A program made the translations under genes and the position numbers. Of a stretch of 9,709 bases of DNA, positions 1 to 6,525 are shown piece by piece (position 1 is the first letter of the stretch; each line of letters opens with the position of its first letter). The stretch is from an uncultured Mesorhizobium sp. (GTDB lineage Bacteria > Pseudomonadota > Alphaproteobacteria > Rhizobiales > Rhizobiaceae): assembly GCA_950071955.1 (NCBI GenBank), contig CATMOC010000099.1, positions 1 through 9,709 of the forward strand. Direction: 5' to 3'. The notes under the pieces are model-generated. The model was not told the DNA's origin, searched no databases, and worked only from the letters and a program-made list of their open reading frames with translations.

Positions 1-2052
1 CAGGACGAGATGGCGCACGAGATGGGCCATGGGTCCGGCATGGACATGGCCGACATGGTGCGCGACATGCGCAACCGTTTCTGGATCGCGCTGGCCTTCA
101 CGATCCCGATCTTCATCTATTCGCCGATGGGCGGGATGTTCACCCCGCCGGCGCCACCCTTCGGATTGGACCTCGATCTGTGGCTGTTCTTTCTCGGCAG
201 CATTGCGATCGTCTATCCAAGCTGGCCGTTCTTCACCGCCGCCTGGCGGGCGCTCCGGAACGGCATCCTCAACATGGCGGTGCTGGTCGTGCTCTCGGTA
301 GGCACCGGCTACGTGTTCAGCGTCGGCTCGACCTTCTTCTTTCCCGGTGTGCAGTTCTACGAGGCCGTGGCGGTGCTGCTGGTGTTCATCCTGCTCGGCC
401 ACTGGCTGGAGATGCGGGCGCGCGCCGGCGCCTCGGCGGCGATCCGCGCACTGCTCGATCTCGCTCCGCCGATGGCGACCGTGGTGCGGGACGGGCGCGA
501 GATCGAGGTGCCGACCGCCGAGGTGGAAGCCGGCGAGACCGTGATCATCCGGCCCGGCAACAAGATTCCGGTCGACGGGGAAGTGCTCGAGGGGGAATCG
601 CTGGTCGATGAATCCATGCTGACCGGCGAGTCCATGCCGGTGAACAAGGGGCCCGGCGACCAGGTCATCGGCGCCACCATCAACAAGAGCGGCAGCTTCC
701 GCTACCGCGCCACCAAGGTCGGCGCAGACACCGCTCTGGCTCAGATCGTGAAGCTCGTTCAGGAGGCGCAGAACTCCAAGGCGCCGGCGCAGCTCCTCGC
801 CGACCGAGCCTCGCAATGGCTGGTGCTGATCGCCATCCTCATCGGGCTCGCGACCTTCGCGGTCTGGTTCTGGTGGATCGGCTCGCCGCTGCTCTTCGCC
901 CTCACCCTGACGATCACCGTCTTCGTCATCGCCTGCCCGGACGCGCTCGGGCTGGCGACACCGATGGCCGTCATGGTCGGCACCGGGCTCGGCGCCACGC
1001 ACGGCATTCTCTTCAAGAACGCAGGCGCGCTCGAGGACGCGACCAAGCTCGATGTCATCGTCTTCGACAAGACCGGCACGCTGACCATGGGCCAACCGCG
1101 CGTCGTCGAGGTCGTCACGGCCGCAGGCCGGACGGAGGACGAGGTCCTGCGAGCGGCCGCTGCGGTCGAGCGCGGCTCCGATCATCCGCTCGCCCTGGCG
1201 ATCGTCGAGCGCGCCGAGGGCCTCGACGTCCCGGCGGCGCGCGGCTTTCTCAACCTCGAGGGCAAGGGTGCCCGCGCCGAGCTCGAGGGTCAGACGGCAT
1301 TGCTCGGCAACCGCCGGCTGATGGACGAGGAGAAGATCGACCTGGGACCGCTCGCCTTGGAAGCCGACCGCCTCAAGGGCGCCGGCCGCACGGTCGTGCA
1401 TGTCGCCCGCGGCGGCGACATCCTCGGCCTCGTCGCCATCGCCGATGCGCCGCGCCCGAGCGCCAAGGCAGCCGTGGCCAAGCTGCGTGAGCGCGGCGTC
1501 GAGGTCGCAATGCTGACCGGCGACAATGAGGGCACCGCCAAGCGCATCGCCGTGGAGCTCGGCATCGAGATCGTGCTCGCCGACGTGCTGCCGGGCCAGA
1601 AGGCTGACAAGGTCAAGGAGCTGCAGGCCGAGGGCAAGCGGGTCGGCATGGTCGGCGACGGCGTCAACGACGCGCCGGCGCTGACCCAGGCCGATGTCGG
1701 CTTCGCCATCGGCGCCGGCACCGACGTGGCGATGGAAAGCGCCGACGTCGTGCTGATGAAGAGCGACCCCTACGACGTCGTCGGCGCGATCGAGCTGTCG
1801 CGCGCAACGCTCCGCAAGATGCATCAGAACCTGTTTTGGGCGGTCGCCTACAACGTTGTCGCCTTTCCGATGGCCGCCGGTGTGTTCTATCCCCTCGTCG
1901 TCAGCCCCGAGGTCGCAGCGCTCGCCATGTCGGGCAGCTCGGCGCTGGTCGCGGTCAACGCCCTGCTACTCAAGCGCACGCGATTGGAGGGCATTGATCG
2001 CGGCGGGCCCGACGCGGCGGTAAGTGCCCGCCCTGCGGAGGCGGTCGGATGA
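1..2052 (+). CDS. Heavy-metal-translocating P1B-type ATPase (copper/silver-like, CPD variant), probably 5' partial
   Basis: This is an inner-membrane pump that uses ATP to export a soft metal ion. The first ATG is at 10, but the frame is open to the window edge (Q-D-E precede it), so the true start may lie upstream; numbering here is from the ATG at 10. The N-terminus is Met/His/Asp-rich with no CxxC metal-binding domain visible. The actuator TGES is at 205-208. The phosphorylation motif DKTGTLT has its Asp at 353, the P1B-specific HP is at 392-393, TGDN has its Asp at 505, and the hinge GDGVNDAP runs 549-556. The ion-site helix reads C309-P310-D311, where CPC or CPH is usual. The last helices keep the N-x6-YN-x4-P and P-x6-MSGSS signatures of copper-type pumps. 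The catalytic machinery looks intact. The family call is secure; Cu/Ag specificity is inferred from the last helices and is uncertain because of the Asp. A DUF2933 protein follows 66 nt downstream. Confidence 0.93.
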   Translation, partial: QDEMAHEMGHGSGMDMADMVRDMRNRFWIALAFTIPIFIYSPMGGMFTPPAPPFGLDLDLWLFFLGSIAIVYPSWPFFTAAWRALRNGILNMAVLVVLSVGTGYVFSVGSTFFFPGVQFYEAVAVLLVFILLGHWLEMRARAGASAAIRALLDLAPPMATVVRDGREIEVPTAEVEAGETVIIRPGNKIPVDGEVLEGESLVDESMLTGESMPVNKGPGDQVIGATINKSGSFRYRATKVGADTALAQIVKLVQEAQNSKAPAQLLADRASQWLVLIAILIGLATFAVWFWWIGSPLLFALTLTITVFVIACPDALGLATPMAVMVGTGLGATHGILFKNAGALEDATKLDVIVFDKTGTLTMGQPRVVEVVTAAGRTEDEVLRAAAAVERGSDHPLALAIVERAEGLDVPAARGFLNLEGKGARAELEGQTALLGNRRLMDEEKIDLGPLALEADRLKGAGRTVVHVARGGDILGLVAIADAPRPSAKAAVAKLRERGVEVAMLTGDNEGTAKRIAVELGIEIVLADVLPGQKADKVKELQAEGKRVGMVGDGVNDAPALTQADVGFAIGAGTDVAMESADVVLMKSDPYDVVGAIELSRATLRKMHQNLFWAVAYNVVAFPMAAGVFYPLVVSPEVAALAMSGSSALVAVNALLLKRTRLEGIDRGGPDAAVSARPAEAVG

Positions 2053-2084
2053 GCTGCCGGGACGGGGCGACGATCTTCAGATTG

Positions 2085-2099
2085 CGCAGCGACGCTGCG
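2085..2099. repeat. Short perfect inverted repeat in ATPase-DUF2933 spacer
   Basis: CGCAGCG and CGCTGCG flank a single A, giving a 15-bp interrupted palindrome. An outer pair, GCTGCC (2053-2058) and GGCAGC (2100-2105), brackets it, so the transcript could fold into a two-layer hairpin just before the ribosome binding site of the next gene. No T-tract follows, so a simple intrinsic terminator is unlikely. It could be an mRNA processing or translational-control hairpin, or chance in GC-rich DNA. Confidence 0.4.
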
Positions 2100-2107
2100 G
2101 GCAGCGT

Positions 2108-2114
2108 GGGAGGA
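2108..2114 (+). promoter_or_regulatory. Ribosome binding site of the DUF2933 gene
   Basis: GGGAGGA lies 4 nt before the ATG at 2119. It supports this start over the overlapping longer frame that begins near 2024. Confidence 0.7.
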
Positions 2115-2118
2115 TAGC

Positions 2119-2382
2119 ATGGATCATGGAGAGAACCGGCGCGGATTCTTCGCCTCGCGCGCAAACATGGTCCTGCTGGTCTTCCTCGCCGTGGGCGGCT
2201 TCTACCTCGTCTCCGAACACTGGGCGCACCTTATCGGTGTCGGGCCGCTGCTGCTCCTCCTCGGTCTCTGCATTGGCATGCATTTCTTCATGCATGGGGG
2301 TCATGGGGGTCACGGGTCTGGCAGCGACGAAAACGGCCCTCCGCCGGGAGGCGGCCGGGAACCCGGCGACCATCGCCACTGA
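2119..2382 (+). CDS. DUF2933 small membrane protein with His/Gly-rich tail
   Basis: An 87-residue protein with two predicted membrane helices, roughly residues 17-32 and 41-58. They are followed by MHFFMHGGHGGHG (54-66) and then a hydrophilic Gly/Pro/Asp/His tail ending in DHRH. The helix leading into a Met/His/Gly-rich end is the hallmark I associate with the DUF2933 family, whose members commonly sit beside metal-efflux genes. Biochemical function is unknown. The His and Met residues next to the membrane surface could hold a soft metal ion and pass it to or from the upstream ATPase, which is inference from composition and position. The start is supported by a GGGAGGA ribosome binding site. 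The gene is 66 nt after the ATPase and 23 nt before the methyltransferase gene, so co-transcription is likely. Confidence 0.85.
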   Translation: MDHGENRRGFFASRANMVLLVFLAVGGFYLVSEHWAHLIGVGPLLLLLGLCIGMHFFMHGGHGGHGSGSDENGPPPGGGREPGDHRH

Positions 2383-2405
2383 AACTACGGAACGGACGTA
2401 TTGCG

Positions 2406-3062
2406 ATGACCGAAAGCGCCCCCGCCTACGGCCTCTGGTTCCTGGTCGTATTGAACTCGGCGATCTTCATCCTCTTTGCCTTCAGCTTCTTCAAGCCGAA
2501 GACGGGCCGCGACTGGCGCTCCTTCGGCGCATTCAGCGCTTTCCTGGTGGCACTGTTCACGGAGATGTACGGTTTCCCGCTGACCATCTACCTGCTCTCG
2601 GGCTGGTTGCAGAGCAATTTTCCTGGCGTGGACTGGCTGTCGCACGATGCCGGGCATCTGCTCGAGATGATCTTCGGGTGGGAGGCGAACCCGCATTTCG
2701 GTCCGTTCCACCTGCTGAGCTTCGCCTTCATCGGCGGCGGCTTCGTGCTGATCTCGGCCGGCTGGAAGGTGCTCTATGACGCGCAGCGCCGCCGCACGCT
2801 CGCGACAACCGGCGCCTATGCCTATGCGCGCCACCCGCAATATGTCGGCTTCATCCTCGTTATGTTCGGCTTCCTGCTGCAGTGGCCGACGCTGCTGACG
2901 CTGGCGATGTTCCCGGTGCTCGTCTTCATGTATGTGCGGCTGGCGAAGGGCGAGGAGCGGGCGGCGTTCGCCGAGTTCGGTGAGGACTACCGCCGCTACA
3001 TGGCCGACGTGCCCGGGTTCATCCCGAGACTGGGCCGATTGACGGCGCGGAGGCCGTCGTGA
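2406..3062 (+). CDS. ICMT/PEMT-family membrane methyltransferase
   Basis: A 218-residue polytopic membrane protein of the isoprenylcysteine carboxyl methyltransferase / phospholipid methyltransferase group. About five hydrophobic segments are visible (near 8-27, 40-65, 100-124, 147-162 and 163-180). The diagnostic C-terminal S-adenosylmethionine-binding region is present: GAYAYARHPQY with R142-H143-P144-Q145-Y146, then KGEER with E183-E184, then FGEDYRRYMADVPGFIPR. Bacteria generally lack prenylated CaaX proteins, so the real substrate is unknown. Relatives include lipid and thiol methyltransferases, and NnrU-like proteins are distant kin. No strong ribosome binding site is seen; the ATG at 2406 is the natural start, 23 nt after the DUF2933 stop. 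The stop overlaps the next start by 4 nt (GTGA), implying translational coupling. A 72-bp echo of its 3' end occurs again at 3936-4007. Confidence 0.85.
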   Translation: MTESAPAYGLWFLVVLNSAIFILFAFSFFKPKTGRDWRSFGAFSAFLVALFTEMYGFPLTIYLLSGWLQSNFPGVDWLSHDAGHLLEMIFGWEANPHFGPFHLLSFAFIGGGFVLISAGWKVLYDAQRRRTLATTGAYAYARHPQYVGFILVMFGFLLQWPTLLTLAMFPVLVFMYVRLAKGEERAAFAEFGEDYRRYMADVPGFIPRLGRLTARRPS

Positions 3063-3790
3063 CCCACAGCGGCCTCGCGCACGCTTCGGGGCCTCGTCGG
3101 GAGACGGAGGCGGCGCCGCGGCACGGTTCCGGCCCGGCGGAGGCCGAACGCGACGAGCCGGGCGTAGCCGCGCCGTGGGAGATCCGGCTCGCTTGGCTGC
3201 TGCGCGCCCTGATCCTGGCGACGGGCGCCTTCCACCTTCTGGAGGGTGCGGTTCTCTATGGGCTTCTCTGTTTCGGCGCGCTTGCGCTCATCCTCGCGCC
3301 TTCCTTCCTCGCGCGCTCGAGCAGGCTGAGCATCCCCGTCGAGATCGAACTGTTCGTCCTCTGGTGGCTGGTCACCGACATGACGCTTGGCCGATTTCTC
3401 GATCTCTACGGAACGCTGCCGTTTTATGACAAACTGATCCACTTCGGAAACTCGGGCCTGCTGGCGATCATCTCGTTCCTGGCGATCTATGCGCTGAGAA
3501 TGACCTGCCGAATACGGACTGGCTTCGTCCTGAACCTCACTGCGATCTTCCTGCTGACCCTCGGCGCGGGGGCGCTCTGGGAGATCGCCGAATTCGGGAC
3601 GGACGCCGCCCTCGGCGCTGGTGCGCAGGGATCACCTGTGATGGAGCCGCTCGATGATACGATGTGGGATCTGATCGTGGACGGGCTGGGCGGCCTTCTC
3701 GGCGGCCTTTTCGGCGCCCTTTACATGCGGCGTTCAAAGCGCAGCCTGGCGCGCTGGAACCGCTTCGCGGAACGGATCGGCTCCGCATGA
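3059..3790 (+). CDS. DUF2238/YjdF-like integral membrane protein
   Basis: A 243-residue membrane protein starting at a GTG that overlaps the previous stop codon (GTGA). The first ~40 residues are polar and low-complexity, followed by about six hydrophobic segments (around 44-60, 62-82, 91-108, 129-147, 155-178 and 205-224). Conserved-looking polar motifs sit at the membrane borders: YDKLIHF (D124, H128), WEIAEF (W174, E175, E178) and DDTMWDL (D199, D200, D204). This set of Asp/His, WE..E and DT..DL motifs matches my recollection of DUF2238, the family of E. coli YjdF, whose function is unknown. The charged, near-membrane residues could bind a metal or form an active site (inference). The start could also be an internal codon, since the N-terminal 40 residues carry no recognisable domain. 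Its stop overlaps an ATG at 3787. Confidence 0.7.
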   Translation: MTHSGLAHASGPRRETEAAPRHGSGPAEAERDEPGVAAPWEIRLAWLLRALILATGAFHLLEGAVLYGLLCFGALALILAPSFLARSSRLSIPVEIELFVLWWLVTDMTLGRFLDLYGTLPFYDKLIHFGNSGLLAIISFLAIYALRMTCRIRTGFVLNLTAIFLLTLGAGALWEIAEFGTDAALGAGAQGSPVMEPLDDTMWDLIVDGLGGLLGGLFGALYMRRSKRSLARWNRFAERIGSA

Positions 3791-4068
3791 AGGCGAAGGA
3801 GAGCACCATCCGGGGATGCGAGCTACGCCACACGGCCAACTGCGGCCGAAGCCTGGGATCGACCCTGCCGGGCGCGGGAGAACTGGAGGAGATGATCGCT
3901 TTCGGAGGATTTGCCACCGCTTCGGCGGCGGGCACGCGGCGCTGGCCGCGTTCGGTGACGGCCACCGCCGCTACATGGCTGAGGTTCCAGCTGTTATTTC
4001 GACACTATCCGTTCTCGCCGGCAGCGCATCGCGCGCCGGCACACAGCAATGGTGAAACCGGTCCATGA
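3787..4068 (+). CDS. Possible small ORF (93 aa) overlapping both neighbours by ATGA; unrecognised
   Basis: I do not recognise this product and it may not be a real gene. An open frame starts at the ATG overlapping the DUF2238 stop (ATGA, 3787-3790) and ends at a TGA overlapping the ftsH start (ATGA, 4065-4068), exactly filling the gap. That two-sided overlap is what an operon gene would show. Against it, the protein is basic, lacks clear domains or membrane helices, and its third-position G/C (about 72 percent by hand count) is lower than expected here, with A/T endings concentrated in the last third. Within it, frame 3 (the frame of position 3816) has stronger third-position G/C between about 3897 and 3977 and resembles the ICMT-like C-terminus. 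A non-functional bridging frame that keeps translation running into ftsH is an equally good reading. Confidence 0.3.
   Translation: MKAKESTIRGCELRHTANCGRSLGSTLPGAGELEEMIAFGGFATASAAGTRRWPRSVTATAATWLRFQLLFRHYPFSPAAHRAPAHSNGETGP
3936..4007 (+). pseudogene. Degenerate echo of the ICMT-like gene 3' end
   Basis: Read in the frame of position 3816, this stretch encodes a peptide containing AAFGDGHRRYMAEVP. It aligns without gaps to AEFGEDYRRYMADVP in the upstream methyltransferase. Comparing 3936-4007 with 2961-3032 codon by codon I count 54 of 72 identical bases (75 percent), in register, with many differences at third positions or conservative. That pattern fits a decayed tail of a second, diverged ICMT-like gene, or a partial duplication, whose upstream part has been deleted. 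No recognisable earlier ICMT motif such as RHPxY precedes it. Chance similarity driven by shared GC-rich codon use is possible but less likely given the length and register. Confidence 0.45.
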
Positions 4069-5966
4069 AACGCGAGCATCAGATCAGTTTCTGGTACGTC
4101 ATCGTCGCCACCCTCGCGGTGATCTGGATCCAGCAACTGCTGTTCCAGCCGACTCACATCGAGACGATCCCCTACAACGAGTTCCAGCAGCTCGTTGACG
4201 AGAGCAAGGTGACCGACCTCGTCATAGGCCCAGACCGGATCACCGGCACCTATACTGCGCCGGTACGCCAGGCCGAAGCGCAGGAGGGCCAGCCGCAGCA
4301 TTTCACGGTGGAGCGCGTGCCTAAGGATCTGGCGGATTCCCTCGCCAGCAAGGGGATCAACTTCTCCGGCGAGCCCGGTCCCGGCCTTCTACAGAGCGTC
4401 GCGAGCTGGCTCATGCCGATGCTCCTCTTCCTCCTGCTCTGGATGTTCCTGGTTCGGCCGATGGCGATGGGACAAGGGGGCGGCCTGATGGCCATCGGCA
4501 AGTCCAAGGCCAAGGTGTATGTCGAGAAGGACACCAAGGTGACTTTCGCCGACGTGGCCGGTGTAGACGAAGCGAAGGACGAGCTGCGGGAGATCGTCGC
4601 CTTCCTCAAGGACCCCCTAGGCTACGGCCGGCTCGGCGCGCGCATGCCGAAGGGGGTGCTGCTCGTGGGACCGCCGGGGACCGGCAAGACCCTGCTCGCG
4701 CGGGCGGTGGCGGGCGAAGCCGGCGTGCGCTTCTTCTCGATCTCGGGCTCCGAGTTCGTCGAGATGTTCGTCGGCGTTGGTGCCGCCCGTGTCCGCGACC
4801 TGTTCGAGCAGGCGCGCAAGCAGGCTCCGGCCATCATCTTCATCGACGAGCTCGACGCGCTCGGGCGCGCCCGCGGCGCGATGCTGCCAGGGGGAGGTCA
4901 CGACGAGAAGGAGCAGACGCTCAACCAACTCCTCACCGAGATGGACGGCTTCGACCCGAGCGTCGGCACCGTCCTGCTGGCGGCGACGAACCGCCCGGAG
5001 GTCCTCGATCCGGCCTTGCTGCGCGCCGGCCGCTTCGATCGCCAGGTGCTCGTCGACCGGCCCGACAAGCAGGGCCGCGTCGCGATCCTGAGGGTCCACC
5101 TGGAAAAGGTGAAGCTGGCGCCGGACCTGCCGGTCGAGGATCTGGCGGCGCTCACGCCGGGCTTCACCGGCGCCGACCTTGCGAATCTGGTCAACGAGGC
5201 GGCGCTGCTGGCGACGCGCCGTAATGGCGAGAGTATCGGCTTCGAGGACTTCACGCAGGCGATCGAGCGCATCGTCGCCGGCCTCGAGAAGAAGAACCGC
5301 CTTCTGAACCCGCACGAGCGGGACGTCGTCGCCCATCACGAAATGGGGCACGCCCTGGTCGCAATGGCTCTGCCGGGCGTCGATCCGGTGCAGAAGGTGT
5401 CGATTATCCCGCGTGGCGTCGCGGCGCTCGGCTACACCATCCAGCGTCCGCTCGAGGACCGCTTTCTGATGGACCGGAAAGAGCTGATGAACCGCATGGC
5501 CGTCCTCCTCGGCGGGCGAGCAGCGGAGAGCCTCGTCTACGACGAAGTCTCGACGGGGGCGGCCGACGACCTCGTCAAGGCCACCGAGATCGCGCGGAGC
5601 ATGGTGGCGCGGTTCGGCATGGACCCGAAACTGGGGCAGGTCGCATACGAGACGGACGCCGCGCCCCTTCTCGGCGGGCCGGGCGGAGCAAGCTGGCAGC
5701 CGCGGCGCTACGGCGAGGAAACGGCCTCGGGGATCGATGCCGCCGTGCGCGAACTGGTGGAGACGGCGTTCCTGCGCGCCGTGTCGATCCTTTCGACGAA
5801 CCGCGACCTGCTTGGTCGTGCGGCGCAGAACCTGTTGAACCAGGAAACGCTTTCGTCCGAAGACCTTGAGACGATCGACCGTTCTGTCGCCCGCGATGCG
5901 GGCGGTTGGACTGCCGCCCCGCCGGGCGTCGGCCTGGCCGCAGCCACTGCTGTTGAGCGCGGATGA
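4065..5966 (+). CDS. ftsH: FtsH-family ATP-dependent zinc metalloprotease (probably accessory copy)
   Basis: A 633-residue membrane-anchored AAA+ protease that forms hexamers and extracts and degrades damaged or regulatory membrane proteins. Order: first membrane helix about 9-27, extracytoplasmic domain about 28-112, second helix about 115-134, then the AAA+ module. That module has Walker A GPPGTGKT (202-209), pore loop MFVG (234-237), Walker B FIDELD (259-264) and arginine fingers R323 and R326 in AGRFDR. The peptidase domain has H425-E426-M-G-H429 with probable third zinc ligand D502 in ADDLVKAT. Length is close to E. coli FtsH (644). Two departures from the common pattern are HEMGH instead of HEAGH and LLRAGR instead of LLRPGR. 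All catalytic residues remain. The context of metal and lipid genes rather than tilS or folP suggests a stress-island paralogue, not the housekeeping copy (inference). Its start overlaps the TGA of the preceding small frame; no strong ribosome binding site is visible. Confidence 0.96.
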   Translation: MKREHQISFWYVIVATLAVIWIQQLLFQPTHIETIPYNEFQQLVDESKVTDLVIGPDRITGTYTAPVRQAEAQEGQPQHFTVERVPKDLADSLASKGINFSGEPGPGLLQSVASWLMPMLLFLLLWMFLVRPMAMGQGGGLMAIGKSKAKVYVEKDTKVTFADVAGVDEAKDELREIVAFLKDPLGYGRLGARMPKGVLLVGPPGTGKTLLARAVAGEAGVRFFSISGSEFVEMFVGVGAARVRDLFEQARKQAPAIIFIDELDALGRARGAMLPGGGHDEKEQTLNQLLTEMDGFDPSVGTVLLAATNRPEVLDPALLRAGRFDRQVLVDRPDKQGRVAILRVHLEKVKLAPDLPVEDLAALTPGFTGADLANLVNEAALLATRRNGESIGFEDFTQAIERIVAGLEKKNRLLNPHERDVVAHHEMGHALVAMALPGVDPVQKVSIIPRGVAALGYTIQRPLEDRFLMDRKELMNRMAVLLGGRAAESLVYDEVSTGAADDLVKATEIARSMVARFGMDPKLGQVAYETDAAPLLGGPGGASWQPRRYGEETASGIDAAVRELVETAFLRAVSILSTNRDLLGRAAQNLLNQETLSSEDLETIDRSVARDAGGWTAAPPGVGLAAATAVERG

Positions 5967-6282
5967 CGGACACCTGGTCCAGAGTGAGCCGGAACCGAAG
6001 CCTGGAGAGGCACGGGTAAGCTTCCGCCTGCCTTGAGCATGAAGGGGGACTCCGGGGCCGCGGAAGCGCTTCACGAGCGACCAGAAGGACGGCACCGAAT
6101 CTGCGCGAGGTTCCGCTGTAAGGACTTCAAAGCTTCCGCGTCTTTTCGGGATAGCGACGGCGGTTCACGACGGGCAGGTGCGAAGAACGTCTTTGTGGGT
6201 GTTGATGCTCCTGTGAGCGTTCATTGCCGGGCGAACGGGCATCGCTGGCAAAGGCATGGTTCCTCAGAGAGGAGGTCACGGA
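5967..6282 (+). other. 316-nt intergenic region; short GCTTCCGC inverted/direct repeats, no convincing gene
   Basis: No gene is convincing here. A TTG-started frame from 6033 runs into the YHS gene but has no ribosome binding site, domain or coding-like composition. GCTTCCGC occurs at 6020-6027 and 6132-6139, and its reverse complement GCGGAAGC at 6060-6067. The first and reverse copies could pair as an 8-bp stem around a 32-nt loop. GAAGCGCTTC at 6063-6072 is itself a perfect 10-bp palindrome. The second half is less GC-rich and most likely holds the promoter for the YHS-CFA-UbiB group, but I could not pick out a convincing -35/-10 pair or heat-shock sigma site. Confidence 0.5.
6268..6276 (+). 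promoter_or_regulatory. Strong ribosome binding site of the YHS gene
   Basis: AGAGGAGGT lies 6 nt before the ATG at 6283. It decides the start: the in-frame ATG at 6256 is upstream of this site and has none of its own. Confidence 0.8.
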
Positions 6283-6486
6283 ATGGAAGTAACAGATCCG
6301 GTCTGCGGTAAGACAGTTGATCTCGGAGAGGCCGAGCCGGTCGAGCATCGCGGCTGGGCATATTTCTTCTGCTCCGCCGCTTGCCGCGCCGCATTCGTGG
6401 CGGCGCCAGACCACTATGCCGCGTCGCGTCATGAGCGAGTCCCGCCCCATGGCGAAGCCGGAAAGTCACCTCGACCTGCGCAGTGA
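6283..6486 (+). CDS. YHS-domain protein
   Basis: A 67-residue protein that is essentially one YHS domain, a small Cys-containing fold found alone or fused to heavy-metal ATPases and thought to bind metal. The signature begins with DPVCG (C8), followed by YFFCSAACRAAF (C30, C34) and PDHY (42-45), the expected spacing for the family. After residue 45 comes a short polar tail with no domain. The start is set by the strong AGAGGAGGT site, giving a protein nine residues shorter than the longest frame. A likely role is metal sensing, buffering or delivery linked to the P1B ATPase at the left of the window (inference). The gene lies 39 nt before the CFA synthase start and probably leads its operon. 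Confidence 0.88.
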   Translation: MEVTDPVCGKTVDLGEAEPVEHRGWAYFFCSAACRAAFVAAPDHYAASRHERVPPHGEAGKSPRPAQ

Positions 6487-6525
6487 TCGCGCGGAAGAAA
6501 CCATGATGTCCGCGAAAGCGAAGAA

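Noticed and set aside
2024..2779. A 251-codon plus-strand frame overlapping DUF2933 and the ICMT-like gene
   Set aside because: It is out of frame with two better-supported genes and has no domain or ribosome binding site.
3234..3247. ACCTTCTGGAGGGT, resembling a CueR/MerR-type copper operator
   Set aside because: It lies inside the DUF2238 coding region, with no promoter spacing or downstream gene start to match, and the dyad is imperfect.
4617..6095. A 492-codon open frame on the minus strand across ftsH
   Set aside because: It is an antisense mirror of a well-supported FtsH gene, has the Arg/Ala/Gln/Val-rich composition typical of antisense GC-rich frames, and shows no domain.
6202..6215. 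TTGAT half-site resembling an FNR/FixK box
   Set aside because: The second half (expected ATCAA) is CTGTG, so only one half matches.
6033..6311. A 92-codon TTG-started frame in the long gap
   Set aside because: There is no ribosome binding site or domain, the content is low-complexity basic, and it overlaps the YHS start; nothing supports it beyond being open.
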